From contig MGWD01000066.1 of the NCBI GenBank assembly GCA_001800825.1, positions 844-36,489 of the forward strand: a stretch of 35,646 nt of DNA. Reading direction: 5' to 3'. Within the stretch, counting starts at the first letter, position 1. Each line of letters opens with the position of its first letter. A program made the position numbers and the translations under genes. The notes beneath the pieces are model-generated. The model was not told the DNA's origin, searched no databases, and was given only the letters and a program-made list of their open reading frames with translations. Shown here one piece after another: positions 7,367 to 15,422 of the stretch. The DNA is from Euryarchaeota archaeon RBG_19FT_COMBO_69_17 (GTDB lineage: Archaea > Thermoplasmatota > Thermoplasmata > RBG-16-68-12).

Positions 7367-10258
7367 ATGGTCCTCTGGCTCTGGAACGAGCAGGGGGCCC
7401 ACCGGATCGAGGACCCGCGGTTCCTCCCGACGTTCTTCCTCCACGTGCCCCCCGCTGAGCTCCCGGCCCTCCGGCGGCGGATCGAGATCCTCGACGGGGT
7501 GCGGGAGGTCCGCGAGGTCGAGCGCCGGATCGCCTTGGAGGACGAGGAGCCGCGGCCCGTCCTCGAGATCGTCCCGCGGCACTACCGCGACCTGCCGAAG
7601 GTCGCCCGGATCCTCGACTCGAACGGGGGGTACGTCGACCACAAGCTGTTCAACGTCGACCTGAGGCCGAGCCAGCGGTACATGATGGAACACGGGATCT
7701 TCCCCATGGGGCTCGTCCGGCACGCGAACGGCCGCTGGACCCCGGAGGAGGAGCACTTCGCCTTGGACTACCCGCTCCCCCCGCTGCGGCGGTCCCTCCT
7801 GGACCTCCACGTCGACAACCCGATGGGCATCCCGCGGATGCAGGACCGTCTCCTCGGGGCCCGCGTGGACGACGACGAGGTCGACGGGGACGAGGAATCC
7901 ATCCTCCGGGGGATCGAGGCGCTCGTGCGGTCGAAGGATCCCGATGTCCTCCTGACGGACGGCGGGGACGCGTTCACGATGCCCTACCTCGCGCGGAAGG
8001 TCGCGGACCTCGGGATGGACCTGCAGCTCGGGCGGGACCGGGACCGATTCGCGGAGCGGAAGGGGAAGTCCTACTTCACGTACGGGAAGATCGTCTACAA
8101 GCCCGGGCAATACCTCCTGCGCGGGCGCCTGCATCTGGACCGCGGGCACTTCGCGTACCGGGAGAGCGCCCTCGCGGGGCTCGCGGAGCTCTCGCGACTC
8201 TCCACGCTCACGCCTCAGGAGCAGGCCCGCCTCACGCCGGGCACGGCTTTCACCGCGATGCAGGTGAACCTCGCCCACAAGGACGGAACCCTCGTCCTCT
8301 GGAAGAAGAACCGACCGGAGGGATTCAAGAGCGCGGAGGATCTCCTCCGGGGCGATCGTGGCGGTTTCATTTTCGAGCCGGAAGTCGGTTTGCACGAAGG
8401 ACTCTACGAACTCGATTTCTTTGCCCTCTACCCTAGCATTATGGTCGGCTGCAATATCTCGGCTGAGACCCTCGACTGTCCATGTTGCACACTCGATGGA
8501 CGCGCCGTTCCGGAGTTGAGATATCACTTTTGCAGGCGACGTCTCGGGTTGATCCCTAGGGTTCTCAAGCCCGTGCTTGAACGCAGGCGATACTACAAGA
8601 AAATGAAGAGAGAACCGGGGCCTTTACAAGAAATCTACGTGGGGCGGGACACCATCTTGAAGTGGCTGTTGGTGACGTGTCTCGATGGGTCTACAGTCGT
8701 CCCTTTCAAGATTAACGGCGAGTACCGTATCTCTAGAATCGATCAAGTAATTGATCGCTACCTCAGGACCGAGGGTACACTGGAGCCGGATGATAGCATC
8801 TTTGTGTTGGGACCTGGGAAGGACTTTGAACTCACGGAAAAGCGCGTGAGAAAAGTCATCAAGGCAAAGGCGCCCGATAGCGAGTTGCTCATCCGGACTC
8901 GCGGGGGAAGGGAGATCCTTGCGACGCCGAACCATCAATTCTTTGTGCTGGCAAACGATGGCAACTTGCTGGAAAGAAGATCTGACGAACTGAAAGTAGG
9001 CGATTTCCTTCCGGAATACGCCTCGCTCCCTCTGGAGAGCAAAGCGCCTAGCACATTCGACATCTTGAGGCCCTTTCATGCTTCGCTCACAAGCGAAGAG
9101 CGACCGGGGGAGCTCCCTCCGGCTGCAAAGAATCTTTTGCGACTCGTGTCCGCAGACCTTTCATTTAGGCGTGTCGAGAAAATCGTTTCCGTTCCTCGCC
9201 GATCAGAGTACGTTTATTGTTTCGAAACCGAGGATAAACCGCACGGTTTCGTGATCGCCGGCGGCATAGTCGTTGGGAATAGTTTTGGGTACACCGGCTA
9301 CAAAAATGCCCGTTTCGGCCGCATCGAGTGCCACGAGGCGATCAACGCGTACGCGCGGGACATCCTCGTGCGCACGATGGAGATCTCCGAATCCCACGGA
9401 TACGAGGTCGTCCATGGCATCGTGGACTCCGTCTGGCTCCGGCCCAAGCCCGACGCGGATCCCATCGAGAAGGTCCGGGAGCACATCGCAGGCTCCATCG
9501 GCCTCCCCATCGAGCTCGAGGGGCGGTACAAGTGGATCGTCTTCCTGCCCTGCAAGACGACGGGCGTGGGCGCCCTGAACCGCTACTACGGGCTCTTCGA
9601 GGACGGCGAATTCAAGCTCCGCGGGATCGAGCTGCGGAAGCACGACACCCCGGAGTTCATCAACATCGCCCAGGAGGCGATGCTCGGGGAGCTGAGCTAT
9701 GCGTCGACCGCGGAGGAGTTCCGGGAGCGGATCCCCCGCGCGGTGAACGTCCTCCGGTGGACCGCGAAGCGCGTCCTCGACCGCGCGATCCCGGTCCACC
9801 AGTTCATCCTCACGCGGAACGTGACGAAGGCCCTTCCCGAGTACGTCGTCCTCACGGCGACCGCGGCGGCCCTCAAGCAGATGGAGAAGCGCGGGTTCTC
9901 CGTGGAGCCCGGGGAGACGGTCCGGTACGTCCTCCTCGACGCCCGCGCGCGCGATTCCGAGCGGAAGGTGCGGGTCGCGGAGTTCCTCCAGGGGGACGAG
10001 GAGCCCGACGCGTGGGAGTACATCCGCCTCCTCTGCCGCTCCGGGCAGACCCTCCTCGCGCCCTTCGGGTACACGGAGGACCGGCTGTACGGGATGTGCA
10101 AGGACCTCGGGGACGTCCGCCCGCCCACGGGGGACGATGGGGTCCGGATCCAGGAGGACTACAAGTCCCGGGGCCACAGCCGCGCCCGCGGCGGGGTCGG
10201 GTACAAGCGGCCGTGGAAGATCGAGGACCCGCCCGAGGCGGATCCCGACGTAGCGTGA
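7367..10258 (+). CDS. Family-B DNA polymerase (divergent, PolB2-like) interrupted by an in-frame mini-intein; start uncertain, coding probably begins upstream of 7367
   Basis: Motif A ELDFFALYPSIM; motif B KWLLVT/SFGYTGYKNARFG (split by intein); motif C VVHGIVDSVWL; ELSRLSTLTPQEQARLTPGTAFTAMQ. Confidence 0.88.
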   Translation: MVLWLWNEQGAHRIEDPRFLPTFFLHVPPAELPALRRRIEILDGVREVREVERRIALEDEEPRPVLEIVPRHYRDLPKVARILDSNGGYVDHKLFNVDLRPSQRYMMEHGIFPMGLVRHANGRWTPEEEHFALDYPLPPLRRSLLDLHVDNPMGIPRMQDRLLGARVDDDEVDGDEESILRGIEALVRSKDPDVLLTDGGDAFTMPYLARKVADLGMDLQLGRDRDRFAERKGKSYFTYGKIVYKPGQYLLRGRLHLDRGHFAYRESALAGLAELSRLSTLTPQEQARLTPGTAFTAMQVNLAHKDGTLVLWKKNRPEGFKSAEDLLRGDRGGFIFEPEVGLHEGLYELDFFALYPSIMVGCNISAETLDCPCCTLDGRAVPELRYHFCRRRLGLIPRVLKPVLERRRYYKKMKREPGPLQEIYVGRDTILKWLLVTCLDGSTVVPFKINGEYRISRIDQVIDRYLRTEGTLEPDDSIFVLGPGKDFELTEKRVRKVIKAKAPDSELLIRTRGGREILATPNHQFFVLANDGNLLERRSDELKVGDFLPEYASLPLESKAPSTFDILRPFHASLTSEERPGELPPAAKNLLRLVSADLSFRRVEKIVSVPRRSEYVYCFETEDKPHGFVIAGGIVVGNSFGYTGYKNARFGRIECHEAINAYARDILVRTMEISESHGYEVVHGIVDSVWLRPKPDADPIEKVREHIAGSIGLPIELEGRYKWIVFLPCKTTGVGALNRYYGLFEDGEFKLRGIELRKHDTPEFINIAQEAMLGELSYASTAEEFRERIPRAVNVLRWTAKRVLDRAIPVHQFILTRNVTKALPEYVVLTATAAALKQMEKRGFSVEPGETVRYVLLDARARDSERKVRVAEFLQGDEEPDAWEYIRLLCRSGQTLLAPFGYTEDRLYGMCKDLGDVRPPTGDDGVRIQEDYKSRGHSRARGGVGYKRPWKIEDPPEADPDVA
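8678..9280 (+). other. Mini-intein (201 aa) in PolB motif B
   Basis: Block A CLDGSTVVPFKI, block B GREILATPNHQFFVL, C-terminal HGFVIAGGIVVGN followed by Ser+1; no LAGLIDADG motif seen. Confidence 0.9.
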
Positions 10259-10263
10259 CGGCC

Positions 10264-10842
10264 TCACGCCTTCCGAGCGATGGCCTCGATCCGCAGGGTG
10301 ACCTTGACCTTGTCCCCGACGAGCACGCCGCCGTTGTCGAGGACCTGGTTCCAGCTCACCCCGAAGTCCTTCCGGTTCAGGGTCGCCTTCGCGAGGAACG
10401 CGACGCGGGCGTTGCCCCACGGGTCGACGCCCTCGCCTTCCTTCTCGACATCGAGGGCGACCGCCCGCGTGACCCCGCGGATCGTGAGCTCCCCCGCGAG
10501 CCGGCCCTCGTCCCCGTCCCCCGTCTCGACCGCCGTGCCGCGGAACGAGATCGTCGGATGGTTCGCGACGTCGAAGAAGTCCGGGGACCGCAGGTGGGTG
10601 TCCCGGTCCTCGACCCCCGTGTCGATCGTCCGCGCGTCGATCTCCGCCTCCGCCCGGCCGAGGGTGGGCGCGGCGGGGTCGTACTCGATACTCCCGCGAA
10701 GGGAGTTGAAGCGTCCCGTGACCGAGGAGATCATCATGTGCCGCACGGCGAACTCCGCGGAGCTGTGGGCGGGATCGATGTCCCAAGTCTTGGTGTTCTT
10801 CGGCCCGGACATCGGAAGCGGTGGGGCGACCATCGTCATCAT
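10264..10842 (-). CDS. yceI: YceI-family lipid-binding protein
   Basis: TWDIDPAHSSAEFAVRHMMISSVTGRFNSLRGSIEYD ... IDTGVEDRDTHLRSPDFFDVANHPTISF ... LNRKDFGVSW. Confidence 0.95.
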   Translation of the reverse strand: MMTMVAPPLPMSGPKNTKTWDIDPAHSSAEFAVRHMMISSVTGRFNSLRGSIEYDPAAPTLGRAEAEIDARTIDTGVEDRDTHLRSPDFFDVANHPTISFRGTAVETGDGDEGRLAGELTIRGVTRAVALDVEKEGEGVDPWGNARVAFLAKATLNRKDFGVSWNQVLDNGGVLVGDKVKVTLRIEAIARKA

Positions 10843-10851
10843 CTCGCCATC

Positions 10852-10890
10852 ACTACGAAGTGGATAGTTAAATAGTTCCCCCTTCGTAGT
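10852..10890 (-). promoter_or_regulatory. yceI promoter: TATA-like element between arms of a 9-bp inverted repeat ACTACGAAG/CTTCGTAGT
   Basis: ACTACGAAG at 10852-10860 and CTTCGTAGT at 10882-10890 flank GGATAGTTAAATAG; located just upstream of the minus-strand start. Confidence 0.65.
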
Positions 10891-10957
10891 ATCGTAGCCA
10901 ATCCGGGAACGGGGAGTCGCTCCCCTCCGGAGGAGCGACGGGCCCGACGGGAGGGGG

Positions 10958-11182
10958 TCAGGCTTCCGGGAACGGTTCCTCTCGAAGGCCCTCCGCGGTC
11001 GCGACGAGCTTGGACACGCGCTGCTCCGCCTGGGCCAGGAGATCGTGGCACCGGCGGTACAGGGCGAGCCCTTCCTCGAAGGCGGCGAGGGCGCGGTCCA
11101 GGGGCGCGTCGCCCCGGGACAGCTCCTCGACCTTCGCCTCGAGGGCCGCGAGGGCGTCCTCGAACAGGGGTCGGTCGGTCAT
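10958..11182 (-). CDS. xseB: Exodeoxyribonuclease VII small subunit
   Basis: FEDALAALEAKVEELSRGDAPLDRALAAFEEGLALYRRCHDLLAQAEQRV; ATGA overlap with xseA. Confidence 0.93.
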   Translation of the reverse strand: MTDRPLFEDALAALEAKVEELSRGDAPLDRALAAFEEGLALYRRCHDLLAQAEQRVSKLVATAEGLREEPFPEA

Positions 11183-12414
11183 GGGTCCTCCTTCGCTTCG
11201 ACGTGAACGTGAAGGCGCCCGTCATGGAGGCGGACGAGCAGGGCGTCCCCGGAGCGCGCCTCCCCGGCGCGGGACACGACCCGGCCGTCGGGCCGCAGGA
11301 GGATCGCGTACCCTCGCCGCAGGGTCCCGAGGGGGCTCAGGAGATGGAGCCGCCGGCCGAGGGACGTGAGCCGCTCCTGGTCCCTCCGCAGGGAGTTCCG
11401 GATCCCCGCCTCGAGGCCGCTCCCCGCGGCCCGCAGGCGTCGGCCGTTCGACTCGACGTCCCGCCGCAGGCCCGACGGGGTGAGCCGGTACCCGAGGGAC
11501 GCGAGGGCCGTCCACCGATCCCGGAGGGCGTCCCGGGTCCCCCGGAGGAGGCCCGCGCCCAGGGTCGCGACGTGGGCCATGAGCTCCGCGCGGTCCGGGG
11601 CCACGAGCTCCGCGGCCGCACTCGGCGTCGGCGCGCGGAGGTCCGCGACGAAGTCGACGATCGTGAGGTCCGTCTCGTGCCCGACCGCGCTCACGACGGG
11701 CACGGGGCACGCGGCGATCGCGCGGGCGAGGCCCTCGTCGTTGAAGCACCAGAGGTCCTCGAGGGATCCCCCGCCCCGGGCGACGAGGACGACGTCCACG
11801 CGGCCCTGGACCGCGGCGAGGGCCGCCCGCAGGCTCGCGGGGGCCTCGGGGCCCTGGACGAGGGACGGCGCCACGACGACGTCGGCCAGGGGAAAGCGGC
11901 GCCGCAGGACGACGAGGACGTCGTGGATCACGGCCCCCGCCTCCGAGGTGACGACGCCGATCCGCCGGGGGAACGCGGGGAGGGGGCGCTTCCTCGACTC
12001 CTCGAAGAGGCCTTCCGCCGCGAGGCGGCGGCGCGTCGTCTGGAAGGCGGCCCAGAACGCCCCCACGCCCGCGGGCGTGAGGGCCCTCACGACGAGCTGG
12101 ACCTCGCCCCGCCGGGCGTACAGGTCCACGTCCCCCGACGCGACGACCTCCATCCCGTCCTCGAGGTCGAAGCCGAGGCCCTCCGACGCGTCCCGGAACA
12201 GGACGCACGCGATCTGCGCGTTCGCGTCCTTCAGGCCGAAGAAGACGTGCCCTGCGGGCGTGCGCTGGACGTTGCCCGCCTCGCCCCGGACGAGGACCCG
12301 CCCGAGCAAGGGGTTCGACCGGAGGGTCTCCCGCAGGATCCGCGTGAGCTCCGTCACGGTCAGGGCGCGCGGGCCTTCGTCGGCCCGCGCCTCGCGCACG
12401 GCGATCGCTTCCAT
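11179..12414 (-). CDS. xseA: Exodeoxyribonuclease VII large subunit
   Basis: LTVTELTRILRETLRSNPLLGRVLVRGEAGNVQRTPAGHVFFGLKDANAQI ... GVVTSEAGAVIHDVL ... LVARGGGSLEDLWCFNDEGLARAI ... SAVGHETDLTIVDFVADLRAPTPSAAAEL. Confidence 0.97.
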   Translation of the reverse strand: MEAIAVREARADEGPRALTVTELTRILRETLRSNPLLGRVLVRGEAGNVQRTPAGHVFFGLKDANAQIACVLFRDASEGLGFDLEDGMEVVASGDVDLYARRGEVQLVVRALTPAGVGAFWAAFQTTRRRLAAEGLFEESRKRPLPAFPRRIGVVTSEAGAVIHDVLVVLRRRFPLADVVVAPSLVQGPEAPASLRAALAAVQGRVDVVLVARGGGSLEDLWCFNDEGLARAIAACPVPVVSAVGHETDLTIVDFVADLRAPTPSAAAELVAPDRAELMAHVATLGAGLLRGTRDALRDRWTALASLGYRLTPSGLRRDVESNGRRLRAAGSGLEAGIRNSLRRDQERLTSLGRRLHLLSPLGTLRRGYAILLRPDGRVVSRAGEARSGDALLVRLHDGRLHVHVEAKEDP

Positions 12415-12539
12415 GGTCCGGTCGAGGGCGGACCACGCGGTGTGCCTATTTCAAGGGCGGATGGAGGGGTGGACGAAAGTGAACCCGCGGCAACGTGGCT
12501 CGGACCGTGGGCTCTTGCCCGGACACGCCCGCGTAGGCC

Positions 12540-13079
12540 TCAGGATGCGGTGAGGAGGTCCTTCGAGCTCACGAGGGCGTGGAGTCGCACGCCGATCTCC
12601 GCGAGGCCGATCTTCCCGCCTTCCTCGCGGTCCACGACGGCGACGACGTCCGTGACCACCGCCCCCTGGTGCCGGAGGCGCTCGATCGCGGACCGCAGGG
12701 TGCCGCCCGTCGTGACGACGTCCTCCACGAAGAGGACGCGGTCCCCCTTCGCGAGCTCGCCCTCGTACTCCTTCTTCGTCCCGTGGCCCTTCGCCTCCTT
12801 CCGGACCATGAGGTACGGCTTGCCCGAGACGAGGCTGACGACGGCGGCGATGGGGACCGCGCCGAGCTCCACGCCCGCGATCCGGTCGGCCCCGGCCGCG
12901 TACGGGGACATGCCGTCCCCGATCGCCCGCAGGAGGTCCGGGCGGGTCACGGCCTTCTTGATGTCCACGTAGTACGTCGACGTCCGGCCCGACGCCAGCG
13001 TGAAGGTCCCGTGCTGGAGGGCCCCGCACGCGCGGAGGCCCGCGACGAAGGCCGCGCGGTCGAACTCACCAGGGCTCAT
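12540..13079 (-). CDS. pyrE: Orotate phosphoribosyltransferase
   Basis: HGTFTLASGRTSTYYVDIKKAVTRPDLL ... GVELGAVPIAAVVSLVSGKPYLMVRKEAKGHGTKKEYEGEL ... VLFVEDVVTTGGT (PRPP motif). Confidence 0.96.
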   Translation of the reverse strand: MSPGEFDRAAFVAGLRACGALQHGTFTLASGRTSTYYVDIKKAVTRPDLLRAIGDGMSPYAAGADRIAGVELGAVPIAAVVSLVSGKPYLMVRKEAKGHGTKKEYEGELAKGDRVLFVEDVVTTGGTLRSAIERLRHQGAVVTDVVAVVDREEGGKIGLAEIGVRLHALVSSKDLLTAS

Positions 13080-13626
13080 GCTTCCTCCCCATCCGGTACC
13101 CGAGGACGTTCACGGCACGATGCAGGACCGGCGTAATCAAGATGATGGCGAGGAGCCCGAGGAGCCCGTCCCCCTCGAAGAACTTCGGGCGGGACCAGAG
13201 CGGGAGGAACGCGGACGCCGCAAGGGCGCCGACGACGAAGTCGTACTGGTCCAGGCCGACGGCCTTCGCGCCCCGCGGCTGGTGCAGGCGCCGTTTGATG
13301 AACGCCCCCCAGAGGTCCCCGAGGAGGGCGCCGAGGGCGAGGACGGCGGACGCGAGGAGGGCCTCCGCGGGGGAACCGAAGGACCACGTCGACGCGGGGT
13401 CCGGGAGCCCGACGAGGAGGGAGAGGACGAGGCCGAGGATCGCGCCCGAGGCGACCCCGCCCGCGAGGCCGCGCCACGTCTTCCCGTCCCCGAACAGGCG
13501 CTCCCCGTCCCGCAGCGTGCGGCCGAGGTCGACGGGCCGGCCGCCCCCGAAGACGACGGCCATGGGGTTCGCCGCGTACGCGGGGAGGAAGAACCAGAGG
13601 GCCTGGGGGATCGCGTCGAGGGCCAT
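13066..13626 (-). CDS. carS: CDP-archaeol synthase (DUF46)
   Basis: ALWFFLPAYAANPMAVVFGGGRPVDLGRTLRDGERLFGDGKTWRGLAGGVASGAILG ... HQPRGAKAVGLDQYDFVVGAL; the 449-aa track ORF is an over-extension. Confidence 0.93.
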   Translation of the reverse strand: MALDAIPQALWFFLPAYAANPMAVVFGGGRPVDLGRTLRDGERLFGDGKTWRGLAGGVASGAILGLVLSLLVGLPDPASTWSFGSPAEALLASAVLALGALLGDLWGAFIKRRLHQPRGAKAVGLDQYDFVVGALAASAFLPLWSRPKFFEGDGLLGLLAIILITPVLHRAVNVLGYRMGRKHEPW

Positions 13627-13782
13627 CGCGCGGCGAAGGGGGAGGACCCATATAAGCCACCCGAGGTGCGCGAGGACCCTGCGGCCCGCGGGCGCGCCCC
13701 CGGGAGGGGCCTGCGTTTTCAGGATTGATATTCTCCGCACCACGGTCTTATAGCGCAAGGGGGCTCGTTGCCGGGTCAGCCC

Positions 13783-14484
13783 ATGGACCGCGTGCGCACG
13801 TTCATCGACGGCTTCGACGAGCTCCTCGGCGGCGGCGTGCCCAAGGGCTCCGTCGTCCTCGTGTCGGGCGCGGCGGGCACGATGAAGACCGCGATGACCT
13901 TCTCGATCCTGTACGAGAACGTGAAGGCGGGCTCGAAGGCCCTCTACATCAGCCTCGAGGAGAGCCAGGAGGACCTCCGGGCCGCGATGGAGAGCCTCGG
14001 CCTCACGGGCCTCGAGGACATGGAGCTGTACATCCTCGACATCGGGAAGATCCGCCTCGAGCACAGGGAGGAGGAGCTGTCGAAGAACTGGCTCGAGATC
14101 CTCCAGAAGTACATCGACCAGCGCGTCCGGATGAACGGGTTCGACCTCGTCGCGGTCGACAGCCTCGCGGCCCTGTACAGCCTGAGCTCCCTCGCGAACC
14201 CGCGGCGGGACCTGTTCCACTTCTTCGGGTTCCTCAAGGGCCTCGACGCGACGACGTTCCTCATCTCCGAGGTGCCGTCCGGCGGGGACGGCCGCCTGGG
14301 GCGGTTCGAGGAGGAGTTCCTCGCGGACGGGATCCTGTACCTCCGGCAGTTCGAGAAGGGGGAGACGGACGTCCAGCTGCGCCTGCGGTGCGTGAAGATG
14401 CGGAGGACGAAGCACGAGCGCGGCTACTACGTCCTGATCCGGGACGGCGTGAAGTTCCAGCTCGCCCCCGCGATCTCAGAGTGA
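13783..14484 (+). CDS. RAD55/KaiC-like RecA-superfamily ATPase (paralog 1)
   Basis: GGGVPKGSVVLVSGAAGTMKTAMTF (Walker A-like), LYISLEESQEDL, FDLVAVDSLAALYSL (Walker B), RLRCVKMRRTKHERGYYVL. Confidence 0.9.
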   Translation: MDRVRTFIDGFDELLGGGVPKGSVVLVSGAAGTMKTAMTFSILYENVKAGSKALYISLEESQEDLRAAMESLGLTGLEDMELYILDIGKIRLEHREEELSKNWLEILQKYIDQRVRMNGFDLVAVDSLAALYSLSSLANPRRDLFHFFGFLKGLDATTFLISEVPSGGDGRLGRFEEEFLADGILYLRQFEKGETDVQLRLRCVKMRRTKHERGYYVLIRDGVKFQLAPAISE

Positions 14485-15249
14485 CGTCTTCTGGAGGAGC
14501 TTGAGGAGGGCCTCCGCGTAGCGGGCCCCGAGCTTCTCGTCCCCGAACGTCTTCGTCGCCGCGGCCTTGTTGTCCTCGATCGCCTCGACCGTCTTCGTGA
14601 GGACGGACACGACGTCCTTCCCCGGCGCGCGGCGGAAGAGGGCCGCGATCGACGTGCCCTCGCCGTTCATGAGGACGAGCCGGCCCACGGGCAGGTGCAG
14701 GACGTACGTCCCCTTGCCGCGGCGGGAGGCCTCCCGCTGGATGAGGGCGGACACCTCGGGCTGGTCGAGGTACGCGGTCTCCCCGGACTTCGCGAGGACC
14801 TTCCCCGCCTTCCGGACGATCATGAGGGCCATCGCGTTCGACTCCCGCCCCGTCGCGGCGAGCTCGGACCAGAACGCGGCCTGGAGGGAGAGGGAGCGCA
14901 GGCGGCGCCGGAGGGCCGTCATCGCCTCCCGGTCCTGGGTCCGGGAGAGCTCCTTGAGCTCCGCCTCCATCTGCTTCGCCTCGCTCGGGTGGAGGAGGTG
15001 CCGGAACGTCTGGAACTCCTGGCCCAGGGCGTCCAGCTCGCTCGCGGAATGGGTTCTCGGGGACTCGGGCATGGGCGCCTCCGGCGGATCGCGCCCCGCG
15101 GCCAGGTCCGGGTTCTCCTGCTCGATCAGGTCGACCGCGTCCGCGAGGGGCACGTTCGGGTGGCGAAGCATCGCTTCCATCACGACGCCCCCGCGGCCCT
15201 CGAGTTCCCAGCGGAGGAGTTTCAAGGCTGCCTCGTCGCGCTTCGCCAT
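14476..15249 (-). CDS. Hypothetical protein, 257 aa
   Basis: Complete ORF with matching codon usage; converges with the RAD55-like gene (9-nt overlap). Confidence 0.75.
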   Translation of the reverse strand: MAKRDEAALKLLRWELEGRGGVVMEAMLRHPNVPLADAVDLIEQENPDLAAGRDPPEAPMPESPRTHSASELDALGQEFQTFRHLLHPSEAKQMEAELKELSRTQDREAMTALRRRLRSLSLQAAFWSELAATGRESNAMALMIVRKAGKVLAKSGETAYLDQPEVSALIQREASRRGKGTYVLHLPVGRLVLMNGEGTSIAALFRRAPGKDVVSVLTKTVEAIEDNKAAATKTFGDEKLGARYAEALLKLLQKTSL

Positions 15250-15422
15250 CCCTTCTCGGGCGGGTGGAACGACCTGGGCCTACAAAAGGGCTTCCCTCCC
15301 GTGGGCCGCCTCCTGGACGCCGTCGCGGGCGCGCGCCCGCGCGGGACCCGCGCGCGAATGAATATCTGCCTCGATAACGAAGGCGCCACGCCTTTATAAT
15401 GCGCACCTCGTCGCATCCTCGC

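Noticed and set aside
6200-8527. 775-aa minus-strand ORF opposite vapC/GNAT/PolB
   Set aside because: Low-complexity Arg/Pro/Gly/Glu shadow ORF typical of antisense reading of high-GC genes; plus-strand genes have clear families.
9203-10786. 527-aa minus-strand ORF
   Set aside because: Antisense to the PolB C-terminus and out of frame with yceI.
11203-12972. 589-aa plus-strand ORF
   Set aside because: Antisense to xseA/pyrE, low complexity.
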